19,705 nucleotides of DNA. Origin: CAZAKO01 sp964546145 (GTDB taxonomy: Bacteria > Fidelibacterota > UBA2242). The stretch's first letter is position 1. Each line of letters starts with the position of its first letter. Under the pieces are notes generated by a model. That model saw only the letters and a list, made by a program, of their open reading frames with translations, searched no databases and had not been told where the DNA came from. Of this stretch, positions 7,845-13,823 are shown one piece after another. The stretch is taken from NCBI GenBank assembly GCA_964546145.1, contig CAZJIU010000039.1, forward strand, positions 1 to 19,705, in the 5' to 3' direction. A program made the position numbers and the translations under genes.

Positions 7845-9041
7845 TTACTTTGTCGTTTTTGGCTGAATTACTAAAAAGTGATCTTGCAGGGTAAAGCCGA
7901 CCTGATTACCCGCTTGTGAAAAAAGTAATTTCCCAAAAAAGGAGTAATTCTGAGTTACGGGAATGGTGGTCAATTGTAACCCATTGGTCTGATAGAAATG
8001 AATTGTTGGATTGTCAAAAATTTTCTGACCCATAAGGTGTTTGATTTCACCCGTAGCGATGGCAAAGGTTGAGTCATTGAGAAATCCTATATCAGATATT
8101 TCCTGCTTACCAGTTGCTGGTCGTTCTATGACTCTGACACCTTCGGTTGTCAGGTCAATTACCCGGAACGATTGCTCGTCGGCAATGAGTAGATGGTTTT
8201 CGGCAGGGTTGAAGTCCAGACGCACTGCCCGAAAGGGGAGAGTACTCTGAATATTTCCCAAACTATCAAATACGATTATTCGATAATCGGGCTGGTTACC
8301 TATCGGTTCCTGGATTTTTCCGGCAACAGCAGTGTGCCTGCCACTGTTAGAAATCGCCAGGGCACCGACTTGACGCAGAATTAATTCATATTTCCAGAAT
8401 TCTTCGCCAATGGTGGAGAGTAGATATAGGAGTGGAGTTGTTTGATTCTCCTCCTCGTCAATTTTACGGGTGTAAAAGATAAATCGCTCGCCGGATTGAC
8501 TAAATATTCCAGTCGCCGGTTCGTAATTGTGGGGAATGCTGCGGAAGAATTTTTTTTCGCGCAAGAGGCGTCCGTGATGATCATAAAAGGTTAATTGATT
8601 CCCATTCGGGGAGATTCGGATAACTGCCTGTTTGCCATCGGAAAATACAAAAGAGGGAATTTTACCAGTGTTAATAAATTGATCATTGATAATCGCCGGA
8701 CTTTTCAAAGTGCTTGAATAGATAGTTAGGGTAGCTGATTGCGGTTCGGTTGGATTAGCTGGTAGCTGTCCGAGATTCAGCAAGCCGAAAAAATATTGGT
8801 ATTTTGAAATAAATTGAGGTTGCTGAGGTGAAAATTTTACCGGAGCAGTGGGTGATTCGAAAAGGCTAAGATGATCGGAGTAGATAAAACAGTGGGGAAT
8901 GAGATTGGTGCTGTCGCGGTTTATGAGAACATGATACAACCCCTGTTCTGAGGAGTATTCCTTAATAATTGAATATGTTTGCCCCCGGAGAGTAAGGGAG
9001 TAAACGATAAGATAGATAAAGAAAATCCTAAATGATTTCAT
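7845..9041 (-). CDS. exported beta-propeller-like protein of unknown function
   Basis: A 398-residue protein that I do not recognise as a named family. It begins with a signal peptide (basic MKSFR, hydrophobic core to about residue 18, probable cleavage near LRGQ). The remainder is rich in beta strands with recurring pieces of the type 'hydrophobic-x-x-SNSGRHTAVAG', 'IRISPNGNQLTFYDHHGRLL', 'FSQSGERFIFYTR', 'LDFNPAENHLLIAD' and 'IGFLNDSTFAIATG'. These look like blades of a WD40/TolB-type propeller. No catalytic motif was seen. The stop is 38 bp before the spmA start on the same strand, so it may be the first gene of a three-gene unit with spmA and spmB. There is no clear Shine-Dalgarno sequence before its ATG. 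The propeller fold is inferred from the repeats only. Confidence 0.7.
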   Translation of the reverse strand: MKSFRIFFIYLIVYSLTLRGQTYSIIKEYSSEQGLYHVLINRDSTNLIPHCFIYSDHLSLFESPTAPVKFSPQQPQFISKYQYFFGLLNLGQLPANPTEPQSATLTIYSSTLKSPAIINDQFINTGKIPSFVFSDGKQAVIRISPNGNQLTFYDHHGRLLREKKFFRSIPHNYEPATGIFSQSGERFIFYTRKIDEEENQTTPLLYLLSTIGEEFWKYELILRQVGALAISNSGRHTAVAGKIQEPIGNQPDYRIIVFDSLGNIQSTLPFRAVRLDFNPAENHLLIADEQSFRVIDLTTEGVRVIERPATGKQEISDIGFLNDSTFAIATGEIKHLMGQKIFDNPTIHFYQTNGLQLTTIPVTQNYSFFGKLLFSQAGNQVGFTLQDHFLVIQPKTTK

Positions 9042-9183
9042 CTGACAGTAATTTATCGGGAGTACTGCTCAATGTCAATATTGTTGGAAAAGATTGAACT
9101 ATAAGGGAAACTGATAATTTCTTTTTTATTGGAAGATAAAAAGCGAAATTTGCTGGGAATCATTTGAACAGCATCAGGATTTG

Positions 9184-10215
9184 ATGAAAAAAGCAGTTAT
9201 CAAAGGTTTGGATTTAGCTGATCTGGAATCCTGGATTATGAGTATCGGTGAGAAACCTTACCGAGCAAGACAGCTGTATCGCTGGATGTATCGCAAGGGT
9301 GCACGCGCTTTTGCGGAGATGACAGATTTGTCACGGGAATTCAGATTGAAGCTGGAAGAGATTGCTAATCTGGAATGCCTCAGAATTGAAATGCGCCAGC
9401 AGTCAAAGCTTGATCAGAGCATAAAATACCTTTTTCGGCTGCCCGATAATCAGGCTGTCGAGGCAGTATATATGCTCGAAGGAAACCGCATCACCGTTTG
9501 CCTATCTACTATGGTTGGTTGCCCGATTGGGTGTCCCTACTGTGCTACTGGAATAATGGGCTTCAAGCGCAACCTGACCGCTGGCGAAATTGTAGATCAG
9601 TTTTTATGGATTCAGCGTGAGCAAAGCCAGAAGATCACCAATGTGGTGCTTATGGGAATGGGCGAACCATTTCTGAATTATGAGGCTGTTGTCAAGGCTG
9701 CTGCCATTCTGAATAGTGAATTGGGAGCGGAAATCGCCGCCCGTAGGATAACCATCTCCACGGTGGGGATTGTACCCCAAATTTATCGCTATGCCGATGA
9801 AGGTCAACGCTATAAATTAGCGATTTCGATGAATGCCGTTAATGACCAGCAAAGAAATAAATTGGTGCCGATAAATCAAAAATATCCGCTACCCGAATTA
9901 ATGAAAGCCGTCAACTATTATACCAGAAAGAGCCGGCGCCGAGTTACTTTTGAATATGTCCTGATAAAGGGAGTTAATGACGGGTCCCGGCATGCTCGAG
10001 AGCTGATTATCTTGTTGAGCAAAATCCCCTGCAAATTGAATATCATTCCCTATAACTCGAATGAATTTTTACCTTACAAGGCACCGAGTGAGAAAGAGTT
10101 GGAGCATTTTCTCGCTAAGATTTATGATGCGCCCTTTACGGTCACTGTCAGACGCAGCAAAGGCCAATCTATAGCCGCCGCCTGCGGCCAGCTATATATT
10201 CGGGATCAATGTTGA
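9184..10215 (+). CDS. rlmN: 23S rRNA (adenine-2503-C2)-methyltransferase RlmN
   Basis: A 343-residue radical SAM methyltransferase that methylates C2 of A2503 in 23S rRNA (and A37 in some tRNAs). The N-terminal small domain contains the usual 'GEKPYRARQLYRWMYRKG' segment (about 22-39). The iron-sulfur cluster motif is CPIGCPYC (C113, C117, C120), preceded seven residues earlier by the substrate-binding Cys106. The second catalytic Cys334 lies in 'AAACGQL' near the end, as in E. coli RlmN, so all five essential Cys are present. Other family marks are 'VLMGMGEPFLNY', 'RRITISTVGIVP', 'LAISMNAVND' and 'FEYVLIKGVNDG'. The ATG at 9184 is preferred to the adjacent TTG at 9181 because AGGA (9176-9179) sits 4 bp before it. 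Length is slightly below the E. coli enzyme. Cfr is related, but the housekeeping RlmN is more likely. Confidence 0.93.
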   Translation: MKKAVIKGLDLADLESWIMSIGEKPYRARQLYRWMYRKGARAFAEMTDLSREFRLKLEEIANLECLRIEMRQQSKLDQSIKYLFRLPDNQAVEAVYMLEGNRITVCLSTMVGCPIGCPYCATGIMGFKRNLTAGEIVDQFLWIQREQSQKITNVVLMGMGEPFLNYEAVVKAAAILNSELGAEIAARRITISTVGIVPQIYRYADEGQRYKLAISMNAVNDQQRNKLVPINQKYPLPELMKAVNYYTRKSRRRVTFEYVLIKGVNDGSRHARELIILLSKIPCKLNIIPYNSNEFLPYKAPSEKELEHFLAKIYDAPFTVTVRRSKGQSIAAACGQLYIRDQC

Positions 10216-10222
10216 AGGTGAA

Positions 10223-10242
10223 TTAAAGTGCCTTTAAATTTC
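10223..10242. terminator. possible terminator hairpin after rlmN
   Basis: TTAAAG (10223-10228), loop TGC, CTTTAA (10232-10237), followed by ATTTCT, between the convergent ends of rlmN and the small membrane gene. Short and AT-rich, so tentative. Confidence 0.3.
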
Positions 10243-10245
10243 TGC

Positions 10246-10443
10246 TTAGGATTGCTCTTTCTGGCTAAGTGTGTTGCACATAATACTGGCAATTGCATAT
10301 AGGGCACAAACTCCGGCAAACAGCAGATAGCGCGACGGTTTTAAATCAAACAGCATGAAGCCGAACAGTTTCGCCAAAATCCCAACGATCAGACTCAAAA
10401 TTCCCAAAAAATAAAAGATTGGGAAGCAAATTTTCTGATACAT
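10246..10443 (-). CDS. small two-helix membrane protein
   Basis: A 65-residue protein with two predicted membrane helices (about residues 8-28 and 38-57) joined by a short loop with Asp-Leu-Lys-Pro, and a polar tail ending in Gln-Lys-Glu-Gln-Ser. It is short but well supported as a gene: a perfect Shine-Dalgarno AAGGAGG lies 5 bp before the second of two ATGs. No family is recognised. It is convergent with rlmN and divergent from another tiny two-helix protein at 10619; the two share a size and layout but no clear sequence identity. Confidence 0.65.
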   Translation of the reverse strand: MYQKICFPIFYFLGILSLIVGILAKLFGFMLFDLKPSRYLLFAGVCALYAIASIMCNTLSQKEQS

Positions 10444-10618
10444 CATACCCTCCTTTTTTATTTGCTTAATTTTACTATAAATAATGTAAAAAGTCTATTA
10501 ATATTACGCAGTTGAATGTAAGAAGCAGAAAGATTCAGGTGCAATTTTTGGGGAAAGTCGGGATAAGATCGATTAATTGGTTGATCCAACCCTATTTCTA
10601 AATAGTAGGTAAAGTGGA

Positions 10619-10834
10619 ATGCCTCATCATCATAGTCATAGGAGCCGGAAAAAACGACGCCTGGTACAATTGATTTTAAAAATTGGGCTGTTGATTATTG
10701 CTGCCTTGCTGCTGTTTTTCGGGGTTGGTGAATTAGTTCAAGGCAGCAGAATGATGGGGGTAGTGATAGTAGCGCTTGCGGCTATTCTGCTCTTTGCCGC
10801 CTTTGCGATCAAAGTGATTTCACGCCTTCGCTAA
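10619..10834 (+). CDS. small two-helix membrane protein with His/Arg-rich N-terminus
   Basis: A 71-residue protein. Residues 1-14 are rich in His, Arg and Lys (starting MPHHHSHRSRKKRR), followed by two hydrophobic helices (about 17-37 and 44-65) with a Gly-Ser-Arg turn, and a basic end (SRLR). The basic start would stay in the cytoplasm by the positive-inside rule, giving a hairpin with both ends inside. The ribosome site is weak (AAAGTGGA right before the ATG), so the call is less sure than for its neighbour. No known family is recognised. Upstream, two small hairpins (GGTTG/CAACC at 10579-10591 and CTATTT/AAATAG at 10592-10605) lie back to back before the start and could matter for its expression. 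Confidence 0.5.
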   Translation: MPHHHSHRSRKKRRLVQLILKIGLLIIAALLLFFGVGELVQGSRMMGVVIVALAAILLFAAFAIKVISRLR

Positions 10835-10896
10835 ATTCATCAGGATTGCCGACAGCGAAAATGCCGGTAATTTCCTTATTTTCCGGATTAGATTTG

Positions 10897-10969
10897 AGCC
10901 ACCCGTCGGAATCGGACCGACGACCTGCTCATTACGAGTGAGCCGCTCTACCGACTGAGCTAGGGTGGC
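10897..10969 (-). tRNA. tRNA-Thr (anticodon CGT)
   Basis: The minus strand reads as a complete 73-nt tRNA. It has acceptor stem GCCACCC/GGGTGGC, D arm GCTC-AGTCGGTA-GAGC, anticodon stem GCTCA/TGAGC with loop CTCGTAA (anticodon CGT, reading ACG), a five-base variable loop AGGTC, and T stem GTCGG/CCGAC. The discriminator base is T and CCA is not encoded. The T loop is TCCGATT rather than the usual TTCRANY, so position 55 is C instead of the nearly universal T (pseudouridine). All stems are perfectly paired, so the gene otherwise looks functional. Confidence 0.95.
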
Positions 10970-10985
10970 AGTGAAAAAGCGTCAG

Positions 10986-11014
10986 AATTTACAGATTTGT
11001 GGCAGATTATGCAA
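10986..11014 (-). promoter_or_regulatory. sigma70-like promoter for tRNA-Thr
   Basis: On the minus strand TTGCAT (11014-11009) and TAAATT (10991-10986) are separated by exactly 17 bp, and the -10 box ends 17 bases before the mature 5' end of the tRNA. Position, spacing and match fit a tRNA promoter with a leader of about 10 nt. Confidence 0.5.
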
Positions 11015-11037
11015 CGATCCGCTGCTAAAAGAAATCC

Positions 11038-11064
11038 TTGACAATCCGCCAAAGATATTAGAAT
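11038..11064 (+). promoter_or_regulatory. possible promoter for the 11169-14969 gene group
   Basis: A consensus TTGACA (11038-11043) is followed 15 bp later by TAGAAT (11059-11064), five of six bases of the -10 consensus. The spacing is short. It is divergent from the tRNA promoter and about 100 bp before the zinc-ribbon gene, the first of the plus-strand group. Confidence 0.35.
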
Positions 11065-11168
11065 TTACGGGGGTAAGGAGTAGTGTTTTCAACCAGCACA
11101 AATTAGCGATAGTTTATGGCAACGATGATTGATGACTAATATTGGTTAGGAAATTAGGAGCACAACCA

Positions 11169-11414
11169 ATGACAGACAAATTTAATGTCAGTAAAAAAAA
11201 GAGTAATACTCAACCCTACGACTCAAGGATTACCGAGCAATGTGAAAAATGCTCCGCTGAAATCGTTTACCGCCGGAGTTCCTATTTTGGGAAGACAACT
11301 TATTATAAAATATGCAACAGCTGCGGATGGTATCAATTGCTGGACCGTGAAACGTGGCGTAATGTTGTTAACCGGATCGATCCCTCAGCCGTAGCCGAAG
11401 AAGTTAGCGAATAA
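11169..11414 (+). CDS. small zinc-ribbon protein
   Basis: An 81-residue protein with two CxxC pairs, C25/C28 and C49/C52, separated by 20 residues rich in Tyr, Arg and Lys. This is the layout of a single zinc ribbon able to bind one Zn ion. The N-terminus (residues 1-22) is polar and Lys-rich and the tail is acidic (ending AEEVSE). The ATG at 11169 is selected because AGGAG (11156-11160) lies 8 bp upstream; the frame is open to a GTG at 11142 without a ribosome site. It is probably cytoplasmic and could bind nucleic acid or a protein partner, but no named family is recognised. It ends 6 bp before the nucleosidase-like gene, so it is the first gene of a likely operon. Confidence 0.7.
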   Translation: MTDKFNVSKKKSNTQPYDSRITEQCEKCSAEIVYRRSSYFGKTTYYKICNSCGWYQLLDRETWRNVVNRIDPSAVAEEVSE

Positions 11415-11420
11415 TCATTA

Positions 11421-12038
11421 TTGAATATTTTAATTTTGGCTGTCTTAGCCAAAGAATTAAATCCAATTAAAGAGTATTTATTATCCCTATCCCCGGCTCT
11501 TAAGCCAATAGATCTATTCTTTTTAAAAATCTCTGTCGGGCTCAGAAAGGATACCGATTATTTGAAAAGTTATCTTGGTGAGAAACGGATTGATTTGGTC
11601 ATTAATGCCGGCAGTGCCGGCGCCTTGAGTCCCGAGGCGGCGATAGAAGAGGTAGTATTTCCCGAACTTTATCTTGCCCGGGATGCCGTTCCGCTAACGG
11701 CTGAGTTACTCCTTGGGAAATGGTCTGCAATTCAGGCAAAACTGCCAGTTGACTTTCGGCGAGGTACTTTGTATACTTCATCTGTGCCGGTTAAATCCAC
11801 AGAATATCGAAATGAAATTTACGCGCGAACCAATGCCCTCGGAGTAGATATGGAAGCCTATTTGATTGCCAAGCTCTGCCTTGAGCTACAAATCCCCTTT
11901 ACGGCATTAAAAGTTATTACTGATGCAGCCGATAATCAGACTTCGGTGAGTTTTAACCGGAATCTGGATGATGCTGTTACTAATTTAAAATTGAAATTAA
12001 ATACACTGATCGAGGTAATTCATAAGGATATCAATTAA
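11421..12038 (+). CDS. MTA/SAH nucleosidase-like phosphorylase-superfamily protein
   Basis: A 205-residue protein of the purine nucleoside phosphorylase/MTA-SAH nucleosidase superfamily, which cleaves the glycosidic bond of adenine nucleosides. The three functional sites of MtnN have counterparts: Glu12 in the N-terminal 'AVLAKEL' segment (general base), the glycine-rich 'INAGSAGALSP' loop, the ribose-binding Glu in 'GVDMEAYLIA', and the catalytic Asp in 'ITDAADN'. It is somewhat shorter than MtnN (about 230). Futalosine hydrolase (MqnB) and adenosylhopane nucleosidase belong to the same fold and cannot be excluded. The TTG at 11421 is the only reasonable start, 6 bp after the previous stop and without its own ribosome site, so translation is probably coupled. 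Given the radical SAM gene downstream, 5'-deoxyadenosine is an attractive substrate (inference). Confidence 0.72.
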   Translation: MNILILAVLAKELNPIKEYLLSLSPALKPIDLFFLKISVGLRKDTDYLKSYLGEKRIDLVINAGSAGALSPEAAIEEVVFPELYLARDAVPLTAELLLGKWSAIQAKLPVDFRRGTLYTSSVPVKSTEYRNEIYARTNALGVDMEAYLIAKLCLELQIPFTALKVITDAADNQTSVSFNRNLDDAVTNLKLKLNTLIEVIHKDIN

Positions 12039-12049
12039 AGGATTGAGTC

Positions 12050-12934
12050 GTGGATGATCCGGGTCGCATATCGGTGATTATTCCAACTTATAACCGGAGT
12101 GAGGTACTCGAACGGGCGATCAAATCGGTACTTGCCCAAACTTATAAAAATTTTGAATTAATTGTAGTGGATGATGGCTCCACCGATAACACGAGCCGGA
12201 TTCTGACAAAATTTGGTCGCAAGATCAGGTTTTTTTCCAAACTGCACGGCGGGGTATCCTCAGCCCGGAATTTTGGACTGGAAAAAGGTGAGGGAACTTG
12301 GGTCGCCTTTTTGGATTCCGACGACTACTGGCTGCCGCGCAAGTTGGAGCGTCAGATGCAATACATCCAGGAACATCCGGAAATTCTGATTCTCCAGACT
12401 GATGAAAAATGGATTCGCAAGGAGCGATTTGTGAATCCGCTGAAAAAGCATCAGAAATATTCAGGCTGGATTTTCCCCCAGTGTTTGCCGCTATGCATCG
12501 TCAGCCCCTCAGCCGTGTTAATTCATCAGAAAATCTTCAATGATATTGGTGTATTTGATGAAAATTTGCCGGTTTGTGAGGATTACGATCTCTGGCTCAG
12601 GATTGCCCTGAAATATCCAATATATCTATTAGCTGAAAAGTTGATTGTCAAAACCGGCGGTCATACCGATCAGCTCTCGCGCCAGTACTGGGGGCTCGAC
12701 CGCTATCGGGTACAGGTACTTGAAAAGGTGCTAAATTATGACCTAACCGATGAACAGTACGAAATAGTGCTAAAAGAGATCATTCGCAAGCTTACCATTC
12801 TCGATCAGGGACGCCGGAAACGAGAAGAGTTACCCAATATTTTTACTAGCAAATTAACCGAATACCGGAGTAATCTCCATGAATTCCATAAAGCCGGTCG
12901 TGCTCAATCTGCGCCAGATCAACCGGAACGATAA
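12050..12934 (+). CDS. family 2 glycosyltransferase
   Basis: A 294-residue GT-A fold glycosyltransferase. The N-terminus reads 'ISVIIPTYNRSEVLERAIKS' followed by 'ELIVVDDGSTDNTS' (nucleotide-binding Asp41-Asp42), 'GGVSSARNFGL' (68-77), and the metal-binding DXD-type motif LDSDDYW (Asp89, Asp91, Asp92). Glu177-Asp178 in 'CEDYDLWLRIA' is the likely catalytic base site. No membrane helix is present, so it acts at the cytoplasmic face, transferring a sugar from a nucleotide donor to an unknown acceptor. The GTG start at 12050 has AAGGA (12038-12042) 7 bp upstream. The last 56 bases overlap the start of the ParB-like gene. A glycosyltransferase is an unexpected member of a group that otherwise looks like nucleic-acid enzymes, and it may be unrelated. 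Confidence 0.85.
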   Translation: MDDPGRISVIIPTYNRSEVLERAIKSVLAQTYKNFELIVVDDGSTDNTSRILTKFGRKIRFFSKLHGGVSSARNFGLEKGEGTWVAFLDSDDYWLPRKLERQMQYIQEHPEILILQTDEKWIRKERFVNPLKKHQKYSGWIFPQCLPLCIVSPSAVLIHQKIFNDIGVFDENLPVCEDYDLWLRIALKYPIYLLAEKLIVKTGGHTDQLSRQYWGLDRYRVQVLEKVLNYDLTDEQYEIVLKEIIRKLTILDQGRRKREELPNIFTSKLTEYRSNLHEFHKAGRAQSAPDQPER

Positions 12935-13823
12935 TACTTTTGATATTTTCAACAGACCGCAAGGGAAAAGAGAACAAGCATCTTTTTTTCTCCCCCATCC
13001 TATTTTGGTGCAGCGACAGGGGTCTCAATATCGATTGATTTATGGATTTGAAATTCTGGAATATGTTGATGAGAAGATCGAACTTGCGGCCTATCAGTTG
13101 CCCGAGACAGTCAACCCGCTCAATATTCTGAAACTTATCCTGAAGCTTAGAACCGGTAGCTATATACTTACTCCTCCTGAAATCGGGAGATTTCTGCAGC
13201 TGGCCGAAAAGCTGCGTCTTAGCCCGATTGAAATGCAGACCAAGCTGCTGCCATTAATGCACCTGTCTGGAGATGATTACTTAATTAGTCAATATCGTTC
13301 TCTTGTTTCTGTTCCGGAACCACTGTATGGTTACCTGCTTTCCCGAAATGCGCTATTTAAAACCTGGCTGCGGTTTGCCGATCTTTCTGGAGAAGAGTAC
13401 CAATGCTATGCGAAATTGATCACTTTTCTTAAACCAAGCTTAAGCGTTTTGGAAGAAATTAAAATTAATATGCAGGAAATTCAAAGCCGGGATAAAAGCT
13501 TCTTGAAGGATATCCTCCAGGATTTGGATTGGGAGCAATATCTAGCGGCTGAGAGTGAGATTAAGGTTGCCCTCTCTCGCTTGCGGCAGGCAATCTATGC
13601 AAAGCGATTTCCCCAATTATCGGGACATTTACAGAAAATCCGGCAGCGAATTCAGGACCTTGATCTACCGGTTAACGCTGCATTGAACTTTGATGAAACC
13701 TGCGAACGCCGGGAGTTACAGCTAACCTGGCGATTGAAGACGCCAAAAGACCTCCAACGTCTGCGTGAATTCACTGAGCCCCTATCCCTGGAAAAAGTAC
13801 AGCACCTGTTGGATGAATTGTAG
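12879..13823 (+). CDS. degenerate ParB-like protein paired with an SPL-like radical SAM gene
   Basis: A 314-residue protein that resembles ParB/Srx-type proteins. Residues 40-75 read 'HPILVQRQGSQYRLIYGFEILEYV...IELAAYQLPE', matching the ParB beta-strand pattern 'P-I-x-V...G-x-Y-x-L-I-x-G...'. Residues about 97-150 ('LTPPEIGRFLQLAEKLRLSPIEMQTKLL...SVPEPLYGYLLSR') match the helical part that in ParB forms the helix-turn-helix. The arginine box GERRxRA that contacts nucleotide in true ParB is here GFEILEY, so CTP binding as in chromosome segregation is unlikely. The C-terminal half is helical and charged, and about residues 190-270 could form a coiled coil. The ATG at 12879 has GGAG 8 bp upstream and lies inside the glycosyltransferase gene. 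The stop abuts the next start exactly, pointing to a joint function. The family call is moderately sure; the role as DNA or substrate adaptor is inferred. Confidence 0.6.
   Translation: MNSIKPVVLNLRQINRNDNTFDIFNRPQGKREQASFFLPHPILVQRQGSQYRLIYGFEILEYVDEKIELAAYQLPETVNPLNILKLILKLRTGSYILTPPEIGRFLQLAEKLRLSPIEMQTKLLPLMHLSGDDYLISQYRSLVSVPEPLYGYLLSRNALFKTWLRFADLSGEEYQCYAKLITFLKPSLSVLEEIKINMQEIQSRDKSFLKDILQDLDWEQYLAAESEIKVALSRLRQAIYAKRFPQLSGHLQKIRQRIQDLDLPVNAALNFDETCERRELQLTWRLKTPKDLQRLREFTEPLSLEKVQHLLDEL

Noticed and set aside
9121..9143. AT-rich hairpin CTTTTTTAT/ATAAAAAG before rlmN
   Set aside because: Arms are almost only A and T with a bulge, expected by chance in this composition; no clear role.
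10835..10896. TTCGCT/AGCGAA inverted repeat just after the small membrane gene
   Set aside because: Six-base arms with a 21-base loop and no T-run on either strand; too weak to call a terminator.
10897..11168. Integration site at the tRNA-Thr
   Set aside because: No integrase, no repeated tRNA end and no change in gene type nearby was seen.
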